64,000 nucleotides of DNA from Gallionella sp. (GTDB taxonomy: Bacteria; Pseudomonadota; Gammaproteobacteria; Burkholderiales; Gallionellaceae), in assembly GCA_028707275.1 (NCBI GenBank), contig JAQTUP010000001.1:124001-188000 (forward strand). The letters run 5' to 3'. The translations under genes were made by a program, and so were the position numbers. Within the stretch, counting starts at the first letter, position 1. Each line of letters opens with the position of its first letter. The notes under the pieces were generated by a model that was not told the origin of the DNA, did no database searches, and was given only the letters and a program-made list of their open reading frames with translations. Below, piece after piece: positions 45,001-53,709 of the stretch.

Positions 45001-47128
45001 GGCGCTCTTCACTGTTTTTCAGTGCCACTTCGGCCAGCATACGCTCGGTAATATCCTGCACCGTACCCATCGAGCGCTGCGCTATGCCTTGCTCGTTATA
45101 TACAGAATAGCCGCGTTCTTGCACGTGTTTGACTCGCCCGTCCGCCATTAACAGGCGATGGATGACTTCGTAAGGGATGTGCTGCGAGACCGACTGCATA
45201 AAGGCAACATTGACCCTGTCTCGATCATCGGGATGAATGCGCTCCAGAAAAACTTCATAGGATGCGTTAAATTGGTCAGAGTCAATTTCAAAAATCCGGA
45301 ATATTTCGTCGGACCAATTCAATTTGTTGTCGGCCAAATCCAACTCCCAGCTTCCCACATGTGCGATGCGTTGAGCTTCGTTGAGCCTGTCCTTCTGTGT
45401 AAGCAATGCTTTTTCTGCCTGCTTGCGCCCGGTGATGTCGCGGATGAACGTCACGATCACGCCGCCGCGCGCGGGCAGGAATCGGGCGCTGATTTCCACA
45501 TCAATCAGGTGCCCGTCTTTGTGCCGGTGCCGTGTTTCAAACAGCAAAGGCTCGCCGCGCATGATTGTCTGTATGTTGCGTTCTATCTTCTCCTGATCCT
45601 GCTCTGCCTCAATCAGAGTAATCGGCTGGTTCAAAAGTTCTTCGCGGCTGTAACCTGCCATATTGCAATAAGCGGCATTGACATCGACCAGCAGCCCGTT
45701 CCGGGCAGAAACCAGCCAAAAACCGTCCGCCGTGGTTTGCAAAATAGTTCTGAACTCTACTTCTGCCTGCACGCGGTCGGTGATGTCACGGTTGCTGACG
45801 CGGCGCCCCATAAATTGCCCATCGACCCCATAAACCGGGCGGCAGACATGGGCGATCCAGCGAATCTCCCCGTCGCGCCGCACGATGCGAAAATCAACAT
45901 TATCATCCTCGCGACTCTCAAAACCTGCTATGTGGCTCTGTGCCAAATGCTGGTCATCCGGGTGAACGATGCTTTCAAGCAGATCGGGCGTGGCCACAAA
46001 CTCGATCTGGGAATAACCCGTGATTTGCTCGCATGAGGGGTTCATGTAGAGAATTTCGCGATTGACTCCCTGCCAGTATTCCCAGTCGTAGGTATAGTCC
46101 GCCACGATACGAAGTGTGTCTTTTTGCCCCGCCAAAGCCACGGTCGCCGCAATGAGGCGTTGCCAGGCGCGGTAAAACAGCCATGACAGCCACAACGTAA
46201 CCAGCAAGAAGAACGCCAGCATCGCTGCCACTCTGAGCATTTCCTGTCGCCATTCGTCCAGAAAATCCTCGGCGGATAAACCGACAATGATGTAATAAGG
46301 CAAAGAGGCAGGCTTGCGAAAGGACACCACCCGCTCGATGTCGTCTATGGGTATGGTGGCAATATAGGTTCCGCTGGTTTTTCCGGCTTGAATCAGTTCA
46401 AAAAATTTGCCAGACACCGTTTTATTGCCGAGGGACGCATCGATACTCTGCGGCTCGGGATGGCGGACAATAAGGCCGAATTCCCTGTCGCGCAGCGCAA
46501 TGACGCCATTTTCACCTATGTCGAGCGCGGTAAATATTTTACTGAGCTGTTCCAGGGCAATGTTCGCGTAAACCACACCGCCGAAGGAACCATCCGGCAG
46601 ATGAATGGCGCGCGAGACGATTACAACCCATTTTTTATCGATGCGTGCCAATACCGGCCGGGCGATCACCCGACCCGCATTTGGATTGTTGCGCTGTGCA
46701 AGAAAATACTCACGGTCGGCTACATTGACGCGGGTATTGGGCGTGACACCGATGCCATATCTGACCGCCCCTTGTGCATCGGCCACCCTAAGACTCAGGA
46801 CATCCGGCAGGCGTGTCTTTAGTTTCGTCAAAAAGGCATTTATCGCCTGGGCATCGACAGAGCCTTTGGCATTTTGCCTGTCAATTTCGTCCACCGCCGC
46901 AAGCAGGCTGATGTCAATCTTTTCGAACGCATCAATGAGGTGTTGCTCCAGCAAGTTCGACATGTTGCGGGTTGCGACGGCCGCATCTTCCTGATCCTGC
47001 TGCTTGCTGTGGTTGAGCCAAAGCACCGCCAACAAAATGACGAACAGATTGACCAGCAGCACAGTCACGGCCAGCCACTTGATCACGGATGCGGAAGGTT
47101 TTTCTAAATCGAACGGTTTGCTGATCAT
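41996..47128 (-). CDS. Multi-PAS hybrid histidine kinase with two receivers and Hpt
   Basis: A 1710-residue membrane kinase. TM1 (WLAVTVLLVNLFVILLAVLW) precedes a periplasmic dCache-type sensor, then TM2 (AAMLAFFLLVTLWLSWLFYR). Several PAS/PAC domains follow (about 340-990). HisKA has the phosphorylatable His in MSHEIRTPMN; HATPase has the N box NLVGNAVKFTEHG and GGTGLGLTIS. Receiver 1 has LVLLDWKMPGMSG, receiver 2 has VLMDLQMPVMDG, and a C-terminal Hpt has FVHRIKGAAANLG. This is a complete phosphorelay in one chain. It should feed the overlapping REC-GGDEF gene. The ATG at 47128 gives MISKPFDLEK; the longer form is atypical. Confidence 0.92.
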   Translation of the reverse strand: MISKPFDLEKPSASVIKWLAVTVLLVNLFVILLAVLWLNHSKQQDQEDAAVATRNMSNLLEQHLIDAFEKIDISLLAAVDEIDRQNAKGSVDAQAINAFLTKLKTRLPDVLSLRVADAQGAVRYGIGVTPNTRVNVADREYFLAQRNNPNAGRVIARPVLARIDKKWVVIVSRAIHLPDGSFGGVVYANIALEQLSKIFTALDIGENGVIALRDREFGLIVRHPEPQSIDASLGNKTVSGKFFELIQAGKTSGTYIATIPIDDIERVVSFRKPASLPYYIIVGLSAEDFLDEWRQEMLRVAAMLAFFLLVTLWLSWLFYRAWQRLIAATVALAGQKDTLRIVADYTYDWEYWQGVNREILYMNPSCEQITGYSQIEFVATPDLLESIVHPDDQHLAQSHIAGFESREDDNVDFRIVRRDGEIRWIAHVCRPVYGVDGQFMGRRVSNRDITDRVQAEVEFRTILQTTADGFWLVSARNGLLVDVNAAYCNMAGYSREELLNQPITLIEAEQDQEKIERNIQTIMRGEPLLFETRHRHKDGHLIDVEISARFLPARGGVIVTFIRDITGRKQAEKALLTQKDRLNEAQRIAHVGSWELDLADNKLNWSDEIFRIFEIDSDQFNASYEVFLERIHPDDRDRVNVAFMQSVSQHIPYEVIHRLLMADGRVKHVQERGYSVYNEQGIAQRSMGTVQDITERMLAEVALKNSEERLAIATRAGIIGIWDWDVVDNQLVWDEAMYRLYGLRMGDFAGAYEAWASTIHPEDKARTEDDIQAALRGEREYTPEFRVIWPDGSIHYLKAASLTQFDEAGKPLRMIGINVDQTEQKVAEQKIAELLEFNGKIISESTLGIVVYKASGDCVIANTAAARIIGATVEQMRAQNFRHIRSWEKSGMLDAANKALETGENQHSETHLVTSYGKDVWLDFDLIKLIREGEPHLLLILTDVSEFKNTELALSSAKLEAENANRAKSEFLANMSHEIRTPMNAIIGLSDLALGTGELPPRLHNYLDKIHLSSKALLSIINDILDYSKVEAGRLELDQTELRLDDLLENVTDLFNVRAEEKGIELVLHIAPDIPERVLGDSLRLGQVMNNLVGNAVKFTEHGQIVIKVEQRALADGISTLNFSVSDTGIGMSQEQMLRLFKAFTQADSSITRRFGGTGLGLTISKRLVEKMGGDIVVNSEAGKGSTFSFTIALPVSGQARIEHSPSALRGMRALVVDDLEISRLTLRELLGSWQFQVTEAASGQEALALIEQRAHDPEQAFELVLLDWKMPGMSGVEVARRIRESGQNKQTARLPVIIMVTAHSKEILLQEAQGIHLDAVLNKPVTSSSLFDTIMDFQGGHKHPRDVKSSADIIGDTSSIRGARILLAEDNETNQLVATDILERMGLDVTVANNGRQALEILQQADFDAVLMDLQMPVMDGLEAARRIRQEERWNGLPVIAMTAAVMEQDRAACIAAGMNDHVAKPIAQQELLHALLRWIKPTFQTPVVRGSSKGVKNLCGVSQQVGLAESLPGFDVPAALDRLAGNSELLIELLRKFAIEFSDAQAELSRLVREGNLKACAAFVHRIKGAAANLGAMELSQASEVLEQALKAGSAVIDTGVFDLALSHTINSISCLNQPAKTILVAAEYDCDICNWQRASLLVKQIRTLVENYEFVPFELMDELKHAVGCGPLQERLKELERALDRTDYDKAKLALENLPCTEGHFHE

Positions 47129-47207
47129 TGCATCACCTTTAGCAAACAGACAACACCCGGACAAACAGGAACCGGCCAAAATTCACCGGCCTGCTGCGAC
47201 AAATTGC

Positions 47208-47918
47208 TCAGCTCGCTAACAGCAATGCCTGAGCTCTGGCGAGCGCTTCGCGCTCGACGGTCTTCAAAGCCACCTTGTCGCGCAGATAAAAAGGCTGCGC
47301 CTGTGCGGCATCCATTCCGGCGCCGATAGAAAACTGCACGGCAGCCAGGGCGGCAATATGCGAAGCCTGTGGCACGGCGGTGCTGTCCATCCCCGATAAC
47401 TGCCCCTCATAGCGCGAGCACAATCCCTCGGCGTATGCGGCAAACCCGCTGCCTATGCCGAACCAGCCTTCGCCGGTCAGCGCTGGCGCGTCCTCCGCCT
47501 TGCAAAGACAGGGTTCGTACACCGTCATCCAGCCCTCGCCCGCTCTTTCGTAGGCGGCGCAGTAAATCTCGCCCATGCGCGCATCCAGAGCTGCGATCAC
47601 CCGCATCTGTCCCGATCCTTGCGCCAGAGCCTGCAAGGTACAGATGCCCGATACCGGCAGATTGGCGCCCAGTGCCAGTCCTTGCGTTGCGCCGCACGCG
47701 ATGCGCACGCCGGTAAACGATCCTGGCCCCGCGCCGTAGGCGATGCCATCCATATCCTGTATCCTGTATCCGGCATCTTGCAGCAGCGCATCTATCATCG
47801 AGATGAGCCGTTCGGAATGCTTTTGCCCTGCCAGTTCACAACGATCTGTCACGGCGCCATCTTGCCATAATGCGACCGAACAATATTCGGTGGATGTTTC
47901 CAGTGCGAATATTTTCAT
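47208..47918 (-). CDS. tsaB: tRNA threonylcarbamoyladenosine biosynthesis protein TsaB
   Basis: A 236-residue ASKHA-fold protein: [18 protein letters not shown] at the N-terminus, [15 protein letters not shown], and [20 protein letters not shown], the TsaB signature. With TsaD and TsaE it transfers threonylcarbamoyl to A37 of ANN-decoding tRNAs. It overlaps ispF by 4 nt. The expected downstream neighbour rimI is separated by the signalling block at 38.6-47.1 kb. Confidence 0.94.
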   Translation of the reverse strand: MKIFALETSTEYCSVALWQDGAVTDRCELAGQKHSERLISMIDALLQDAGYRIQDMDGIAYGAGPGSFTGVRIACGATQGLALGANLPVSGICTLQALAQGSGQMRVIAALDARMGEIYCAAYERAGEGWMTVYEPCLCKAEDAPALTGEGWFGIGSGFAAYAEGLCSRYEGQLSGMDSTAVPQASHIAALAAVQFSIGAGMDAAQAQPFYLRDKVALKTVEREALARAQALLLAS

Positions 47919-48391
47919 TTGTCGGCAATCAATAATACGACGGCCTGCGCTGCGATGCCCTCGCCGCGTCCGGTATAACCCAGATGCTCGGTGGTGGTCG
48001 CCTTCACATTGACCGCGCTTTTTTCAACCCGCAAGTCCGATGCAATATGCGCCACCATGTGAGCGATATGCGGCGCCATCTTCGGTGCCTGGGCGATGAT
48101 GGTCGCATCCACGTTGCCGACCCGGTATCCCTGCTCACGAACCATGTGTACCACTTCGCGCAACAGGATGCGGCTGTCGATGCTCTTGTACTTCGCATCG
48201 GTATCGGCAAAATGCCGCCCTATGTCGCCGAGCGCTGCCGCGCCCAGGAGCGCATCAGAAATCGCGTGCAACAACACATCCGCATCCGAATGACCCAGCA
48301 GCCCCTTGTCGTGGGGTATTTCCACCCCGCCTATGATGAGCTTTCGCCCTTCTACCAGCTGGTGAACGTCAAATCCTTGTCCTATCCTCAT
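47915..48391 (-). CDS. ispF: 2-C-methyl-D-erythritol 2,4-cyclodiphosphate synthase IspF
   Basis: A 158-residue MEP-pathway enzyme. The zinc ligands Asp and His lie in GFDVHQL, and [31 protein letters not shown] and [18 protein letters not shown] are the family motifs. It converts CDP-ME 2-phosphate to MEcPP for isoprenoid synthesis. It overlaps both ispD upstream and tsaB downstream by 4 nt, forming one transcription unit. Confidence 0.96.
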   Translation of the reverse strand: MRIGQGFDVHQLVEGRKLIIGGVEIPHDKGLLGHSDADVLLHAISDALLGAAALGDIGRHFADTDAKYKSIDSRILLREVVHMVREQGYRVGNVDATIIAQAPKMAPHIAHMVAHIASDLRVEKSAVNVKATTTEHLGYTGRGEGIAAQAVVLLIADK

Positions 48392-49068
48392 CTTGTTTTT
48401 CCCAGCAGCAACTCCGCCATCAATAAATCAGGCGGATAGGTCACCTTTAAATTAGTCGTATCCCCTGCCACCAGTTTAGGATGCAGTCCCAGCGCCTCGA
48501 TGGCCGACGCCTCATCGGTGACAGATTTGCATCGCTGCAAAGCCTGCACCAGCAAAGCCGCACGGAACATCTGCGGGGTCTGAGCCTGCCAGAGAAGTTC
48601 CCGGTTTTCAGTTTTCAGTATGTGTCCTGTTGCATCGGCGCGTTTTAAGGTATCGGCCACCGGCACGGCCAGAATCCCGCCCACCGGATCATCCTGCAAC
48701 TGGTCTATCAGTTTCGCCAGATGCGTCTGGGTCAGGCAGGGGCGAGCCGCATCGTGCACCAGCACCCAGTCGCCCGGCTCCAGCTCGGCGGCCAGCAAAC
48801 CATTCAACACCGTGTCCGCGCGAGTCTCGCCGCCGCAGTATAAAGGCTGCAACTTGTCGCCGAACGGCGTCCAGTCATAAGTGCGAAACAGCGTGTCGTC
48901 GGGCGAGAGCACCACAAACACCGTGGAAATGTCCTGGCAGGCGCACAGCGTATTGAGCGCGTGATAAATCATAGGCGCACCTGCCAGCGGCAGATACTGT
49001 TTGGGGAGTTCGTGTTCCATGCGCGCGCCAAAACCTGCTGCGGGAACCAATGCGTGGAATTGGGTCAT
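48388..49068 (-). CDS. ispD: 2-C-methyl-D-erythritol 4-phosphate cytidylyltransferase IspD
   Basis: A 226-residue nucleotidyltransferase. The CTP-binding N-terminus reads [30 protein letters not shown] and [14 protein letters not shown] are the substrate-binding motifs. It makes CDP-ME from MEP and CTP, the step two before IspF. In betaproteobacteria mfd often lies directly upstream in the same direction; here mfd lies on the other strand, 0.9 kb away at its start codon. Confidence 0.95.
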   Translation of the reverse strand: MTQFHALVPAAGFGARMEHELPKQYLPLAGAPMIYHALNTLCACQDISTVFVVLSPDDTLFRTYDWTPFGDKLQPLYCGGETRADTVLNGLLAAELEPGDWVLVHDAARPCLTQTHLAKLIDQLQDDPVGGILAVPVADTLKRADATGHILKTENRELLWQAQTPQMFRAALLVQALQRCKSVTDEASAIEALGLHPKLVAGDTTNLKVTYPPDLLMAELLLGKTR

Positions 49069-49171
49069 GGTGTAATTGTAAATTAAAGGCAGTCACGCTG
49101 CATGGCTTAAACGTGCGCACTCACAGGGAACATGCAGCGGATCGCCGCTTCTTTACGGCAAGACAGGAAAA

Positions 49172-49248
49172 CCCCCACCCCCTCCCTAGCCCTCCCCCCC
49201 TGCAAGGGGGAGGGGATATTGATAAGCTGAGTTCAACAACTAACGATG
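49172..49248 (+). repeat. Inverted-pair repeat, left copy
   Basis: A C-rich stretch leads into a palindrome (CCCTCCCCCC-tgcaa-GGGGGAGGG) and then a 33-bp segment at 49216-49248. The 33 bp recur perfectly, in inverted orientation, at 53553-53585, together with the neighbouring palindrome. The two copies bracket the cytochrome c and mfd genes. Confidence 0.9.
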
Positions 49249-49274
49249 CCATAGCCAAATTGATTCAGGGAGAA

Positions 49275-49290
49275 ATCAGGATTTCCTGAT
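49275..49290. promoter_or_regulatory. Palindrome upstream of the cytochrome c gene
   Basis: ATCAGGA-TT-TCCTGAT, a 7-bp perfect inverted repeat about 87 bp before the cytochrome c start codon. A CATAAT at 49313-49318 is a possible -10. It could be an operator; no regulator is identified. Confidence 0.35.
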
Positions 49291-49376
49291 AGCGCCGCGA
49301 GCGTTTAATGTACATAATCGATTCGCGTCACACGGCGACGCCCAAACGGGTGCTCAAAATAAATTACGGAGGCGGT

Positions 49377-49811
49377 ATGAAAAATCATTCGAAATTTAAG
49401 ACGATTATCCCCGTTACAGCCCTGCTGCTTGGCGGATCACTGGCGGCACAGGCCGCAGACAAGCTGGATCTTGGACGATCTGAATACAACGGGTCCTGCG
49501 CTGTCTGTCACGGCTACACGGGAAAAGGCGACGGGCCCATGAAGCCGCAACTGGCCAACAAGATCCCCGACCTGACCTCCCTTGCCAGGAACAACAAGGG
49601 CGTATTCCCCTTCGACAGGGTTTATCAGATCATCGACGGGCGAGAAGAAGTCAAGGCTCACGGCACCCGCGAGATGCCGGTCTGGGGACGGCATTTCAAC
49701 ATGCAAGACTCGATCTATTTTGAAAACTACCCGCCACAGGACGCCGAATCGGCGGCGCGCAGCCGCATTCTTGCGCTGACCGAATATCTGTACCGCCTGC
49801 AAAGCCAGTAA
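49377..49811 (+). CDS. Periplasmic class I c-type cytochrome
   Basis: A 144-residue exported monohaem cytochrome. A signal peptide (MKNHSKFKTIIPVTALLLGG...AQA) is followed by the haem-binding CAVCH and a likely distal Met in REMPVWG. The ATG at 49377 follows GGAGGCGGT; an upstream in-frame ATG at 49308 would spoil the signal peptide. Spacing of GKGDGPMKPQL after CxxCH is typical of small electron-transfer cytochromes. The partner is unknown. It lies in the same orientation as mfd, inside the segment bounded by inverted repeats. Confidence 0.9.
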   Translation: MKNHSKFKTIIPVTALLLGGSLAAQAADKLDLGRSEYNGSCAVCHGYTGKGDGPMKPQLANKIPDLTSLARNNKGVFPFDRVYQIIDGREEVKAHGTREMPVWGRHFNMQDSIYFENYPPQDAESAARSRILALTEYLYRLQSQ

Positions 49812-49878
49812 CTGATGTGACTGCGTCACATCAGCCGTGTATCAAAATCAACTTCGCCGGTGGCCGCCCGGCGAAGTT
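49812..49878 (+). repeat. Dispersed palindrome copy 4 plus hairpin
   Basis: CTGATGTGAC-TGC-GTCACATCAG begins at the base after the cytochrome c stop codon. It is followed by ATCAAAATCAACTTCGCCGG and its own inverted partner, making a second hairpin (AACTTCGCCGG-tggccgc-CCGGCGAAGTT, 49850-49878). The same two modules occur at 38372-38420 in reverse. It may reduce read-through into mfd but no T-run is present. Confidence 0.8.
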
Positions 49879-49931
49879 AAGCTGTTGCGGTGTCGCTCCC
49901 CTCTGAATACTACGCTGCGACACCAATCGCT

Positions 49932-49937
49932 TATAAT
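49932..49937 (+). promoter_or_regulatory. Candidate -10 for mfd
   Basis: A perfect TATAAT lies 27 nt upstream of the ATG at 49965. It falls inside the longer GTG-started reading of mfd, which supports the shorter start. No good -35 is visible at 17 bp. Confidence 0.4.
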
Positions 49938-49964
49938 GCGGCATTATTAGCACCCGTCCTTGCC

Positions 49965-52900
49965 ATGCTGTTCACATCAACACATTCCCGCCCCCGCTAC
50001 ACCCGCCTTATCGGCTCGTCCGATGCGCTGGCGCTGGCGCAGCTGGCTGAAAAAAATACGCCGCTGGTGGTCATCTCGGCCAGCGCATTGCAGGCGCAGC
50101 GGCTCGTCGAAGAAATCCCGTTCTTCGCCCCCAAACTGCGCGTGCATCTATTGCCGGACTGGGAGACGCTCCCCTACGATCACTTTTCGCCCCACCAGGA
50201 TCTGATCTCCGAACGATTATCCACCCTGCACCATGTGCGCAGCCAGTCCTGCGACGTGCTGGTAGTGCCGGTCACGACCGCCTTGTACCCGCTGGCGCCG
50301 CCCGAATATCTGGCCGCTTATACCTTCTTCCTCAAGCGCGGCGAAAAGCTGAATCTTTCGATCTTGCGCGAACAGATGACGTTTGCCGGTTACAGCCATG
50401 TGCAACAGGTGTTGTCGCCCGGCGAATTTTGCGTGCGCGGCGGCATCATCGATCTGTTTGCCATGGGCAGCGTGCTGCCGTACCGCATCGACCTGTTCGA
50501 CGATGAAATCGAGACGATTTCCACCTTCGACGTGGACACGCAGCGCACCCTGTATCCGGTGCCGGAGATCCGCCTGCTACCCGCGCGCGAATTCCCGCTG
50601 GATGAAAAGGGACAGGCGCACTTTCGCCAGAGCTTCCGCGACCGCTTCGAGGGCGATCCGTCCAAATCGCGCATTTACAAGGAAGTCAGCCGTGGCAATG
50701 CCCCGGCAGGCATCGAATATTACCTGCCGCTGTTCTTCGACAAGACCGCAACGCTGTTCGACTATCTGCCCAAGGGCGCCACGCTGTGTCTGCACGGCCA
50801 TGTGGAAGATGCGATCGCGCAGTTTGGCGTGGATGCGGCGTCGCGTTACAACCTGCTCCGTGGAGACCCGCAACATCCGCTGTTGCCGCTGCGCGATCTG
50901 TTCATGGATGCCGAGGCATTCTATATCGCGCTCAAGGCGTTCGCGCGCCTGGACATCGTAAGCGATACTGATTCCGCCAACCTCACCCCCTGCGCGACGG
51001 CCAGTATCCCCGACATCGCGGTGAACCGCCACGCCGATATCCCGACTCAGGCCTTCGCTCAGTTTTTGCAAAATTTTGACGGGCGCACCCTGCTGTTGGC
51101 CGACAGTCTCGGGCGGCGCGAGATCATGTCGACTTACCTGCTCGAATACGGCCTGAAGGCGCAACCCTGTGAAGACTTTGCAGGTTTCCTGGCGGGCAAG
51201 TCTGCGTTCATGCTCGGCATCAGTCCGCTGCAAAACGGTTTTTTGCTGCCCGAGCAAAAACTGGCGATCGTCACCGAGACCGAGCTATACGCGTCACAGC
51301 CGCGCAACCGCGCCGCACGCATCGCGAAAAAGAGCAACGTCGAAGGGATGTTGCGCGACTTGTCCGAACTCAAGGTAGGCGATCCGGTGGTGCATGAACA
51401 GCACGGCATCGCGCGCTACCAGGGGCTGGTCAATCTTGATCTGGGCGAGGGAATGGGCGAATTTTTGCTGCTGGAATATGCAGGCGGCGACAAACTCTAC
51501 GTTCCCGTATCCCAACTGCACGTCATCGGGCGCTACAGCGGCGGCGCTCATGACACGGCGCCTCTGCACAAGCTGGGCAGCGGTGCCTGGGACAAGGCAA
51601 AACGCCGCGCGATGCAACAGGTGCGCGACACGGCCGCCGAGCTGCTCAATATTTACGCGCAGCGCGCCACCCGCCGGGGTCACGCCTTCAAACTGATTGC
51701 GCGCGATTACGAAGAATTTGCCGCAGGTTTCGGTTTCGAGGAAACCCCCGACCAGGCCGCAGCCATTGAGGCTGTCATCGATGATCTGCAATCGGGCAAA
51801 CCGATGGACAGACTGATCTGCGGCGATGTGGGTTTTGGCAAGACTGAGGTCGCGCTGCGCGCCGCCTTCGTCGCCGTGATGGACGGCAAACAGGTCGCCG
51901 TGCTGGTGCCCACCACCTTGCTTGCCGAACAGCATTTCCAGAATTTCTCCACCCGCTTCGCCGACTGGCCGATCCGCATCAACGAGCTGTCGCGTTTTCG
52001 CACCGCCCGCGAGCAGACACAGGCGCTAAAAGAGATGGCGGAAGGAAAACTCGACATCATCATCGGCACGCACAAACTGATCCAGAAGGGGATCGAATTT
52101 AACAATCTGGGCCTGGTCATCATCGACGAGGAGCACCGCTTCGGCGTGCAGCAGAAGGAAAAACTCAAAGCCTTGCGCGCGGAAGTGGATATTTTGACGC
52201 TCACCGCGACGCCTATCCCGCGCACCCTGGCCATGTCGCTCGAAGGATTGCGCGATTTTTCCATCATCGCCACCGCCCCGCAGCGGCGTTTGTCGATCAA
52301 GACCTTCGTCAGCTCATACAGCCAGGGAGTGATCCGGGAAGCCGTACTGCGCGAATTAAAACGCGGCGGACAGGTGTACTTTCTGCACAACGAGGTCTCC
52401 ACCATCGCCAACATGGCGGAGACGCTGGCCCTGTTGCTGCCCGAGGCGCGTATCCGCACCGCCCACGGACAGATGGGCGAGCGCGAACTGGAAGCGGTGA
52501 TGCGCGACTTCTACCAGCAGCGTTTCAATATCCTGCTTTGCACCACCATTATCGAGACCGGCATCGACGTGCCCACCGCCAACACCATCATCATGAACCG
52601 CGCAGACCGCTTTGGTCTTGCGCAACTGCACCAGTTGCGCGGTCGCGTCGGACGCTCGCACCATCAGGCTTATGCCTACTTGCTGGTGGACAGCATGGAC
52701 GGGCTGACTGTTCAGGCCAAAAAACGCCTGGAAGCTATCTGTGCGATGGAACAATTGGGCAGCGGCTTCTATCTGGCGATGCACGACCTGGAAATACGCG
52801 GCGCCGGCGAAGTGCTGGGCGAGTCGCAAAGCGGCGAGATGCAGGAAATAGGTTTTAGTCTCTATACCGATATGCTCAACGCGGCTGTCGCATCCCTCAG

Positions 52901-53369
52901 GCAGGGCAAAGAACCTGACATGAAGCATCCCCTGGGCGTGACGACGGAAATCAACCTGCACGCCCCGGCGCTGTTACCCGACGATTATTGCGGCGACATC
53001 CACCAGCGGCTGGTGATCTACAAGAGGCTGGCCAATTGCGAAAATCAACCGGCGCTGGACAACATGCACCAGGAACTGATCGACCGCTTCGGCCTGCTGC
53101 CGGAACCCGCGCAGACCCTGCTCGATTGTCACCAGTTGCGCATACTGGCCAAACCGCTGGGTATAGCCAAGGTGGATGCATCGGACGAGACCATCCAGCT
53201 TCAGTTCATCGCCCAGCCACCGATCGACCCGATGAAGATCATCAGCCTGATCCAGAGCCGTCGATACATCAAGATGGTGGGCCAGGACAAATTGCGCATC
53301 GAAGTTAAACATGAAGCGTTAAATCAGCGCGTGCTGGCGATCAGGAATTTCTTCAACGAATTGAAGTAA
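49965..53369 (+). CDS. mfd: Transcription-repair coupling factor Mfd
   Basis: A 1134-residue DNA translocase. The N-terminal UvrB-like module contains LPDWETLPYDHFSPHQDLIS and VLSPGEFCVRGGIIDLF. The RNA polymerase-interacting domain has GDPVVHEQHGIARYQGL. The RecG-like motor has Walker A GDVGFGKTEVALRA, DEEH box IIDEEHRFGV, LTATPIPRTLAMSL and QLRGRVGRS. A TRCF C-terminal domain follows. It displaces RNA polymerase stalled at lesions and recruits UvrA. The ATG at 49965 is preferred over the GTG at 49890 because the extra 25 residues are not family-like and span a TATAAT. It is inverted relative to ispD-ispF. Confidence 0.95.
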   Translation: MLFTSTHSRPRYTRLIGSSDALALAQLAEKNTPLVVISASALQAQRLVEEIPFFAPKLRVHLLPDWETLPYDHFSPHQDLISERLSTLHHVRSQSCDVLVVPVTTALYPLAPPEYLAAYTFFLKRGEKLNLSILREQMTFAGYSHVQQVLSPGEFCVRGGIIDLFAMGSVLPYRIDLFDDEIETISTFDVDTQRTLYPVPEIRLLPAREFPLDEKGQAHFRQSFRDRFEGDPSKSRIYKEVSRGNAPAGIEYYLPLFFDKTATLFDYLPKGATLCLHGHVEDAIAQFGVDAASRYNLLRGDPQHPLLPLRDLFMDAEAFYIALKAFARLDIVSDTDSANLTPCATASIPDIAVNRHADIPTQAFAQFLQNFDGRTLLLADSLGRREIMSTYLLEYGLKAQPCEDFAGFLAGKSAFMLGISPLQNGFLLPEQKLAIVTETELYASQPRNRAARIAKKSNVEGMLRDLSELKVGDPVVHEQHGIARYQGLVNLDLGEGMGEFLLLEYAGGDKLYVPVSQLHVIGRYSGGAHDTAPLHKLGSGAWDKAKRRAMQQVRDTAAELLNIYAQRATRRGHAFKLIARDYEEFAAGFGFEETPDQAAAIEAVIDDLQSGKPMDRLICGDVGFGKTEVALRAAFVAVMDGKQVAVLVPTTLLAEQHFQNFSTRFADWPIRINELSRFRTAREQTQALKEMAEGKLDIIIGTHKLIQKGIEFNNLGLVIIDEEHRFGVQQKEKLKALRAEVDILTLTATPIPRTLAMSLEGLRDFSIIATAPQRRLSIKTFVSSYSQGVIREAVLRELKRGGQVYFLHNEVSTIANMAETLALLLPEARIRTAHGQMGERELEAVMRDFYQQRFNILLCTTIIETGIDVPTANTIIMNRADRFGLAQLHQLRGRVGRSHHQAYAYLLVDSMDGLTVQAKKRLEAICAMEQLGSGFYLAMHDLEIRGAGEVLGESQSGEMQEIGFSLYTDMLNAAVASLRQGKEPDMKHPLGVTTEINLHAPALLPDDYCGDIHQRLVIYKRLANCENQPALDNMHQELIDRFGLLPEPAQTLLDCHQLRILAKPLGIAKVDASDETIQLQFIAQPPIDPMKIISLIQSRRYIKMVGQDKLRIEVKHEALNQRVLAIRNFFNELK

Positions 53370-53709
53370 AAAGCGCAAGTTGCCCGCGAAAGTCACGTTG
53401 ACCTGCCCTGCCTGTCGCAGGCAGGCGCAGGCAGAAAGTCAGAGAGGGGGTGGGTATGCAGGATTTTCCTATATTTACCCCCATCCTACCCTTCCCCCTG
53501 AAAGGGGGAAGGAATCTACTTTTATAATTTTCTATTAAAATTTAGGCTATGTCATCGTTAGTTGTTGAACTCAGCTTATCAATATACCCTCCCGCTTGCA
53601 GGGGGAGGGTCAGGGAAGGGGTGGGCAAAATGATGACCATATTGAAATATTTTATTGAATCACTAACATGACTGCGTCAGCATCAGTATTTAACTTTAAA
53701 GGAGGCATC
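53370..53709. repeat. Repeat-rich gap after mfd
   Basis: No gene. It contains CTGCCTGtcgCAGGCAG (about 53410), the palindrome CCTTCCCCC-tgaaa-GGGGGAAGG (53490-53512), the inverted right-hand copy of the 33-bp repeat (53553-53585) with its G/C-rich palindrome (to about 53627), and a decayed copy of the dispersed palindrome (about 53661-53686: TGACTGCGTCA then CATCAG). These elements match others at 12771, 38393, 49190 and 49812. Confidence 0.8.

Noticed and set aside
49812-49878. Rho-independent terminator after the cytochrome c gene
   Set aside because: Two good hairpins but no following T-run; annotated as repeat instead.
49890-49964. GTG-initiated 25-residue extension of Mfd
   Set aside because: Not family-like and spans a TATAAT that suits a promoter for the shorter form.
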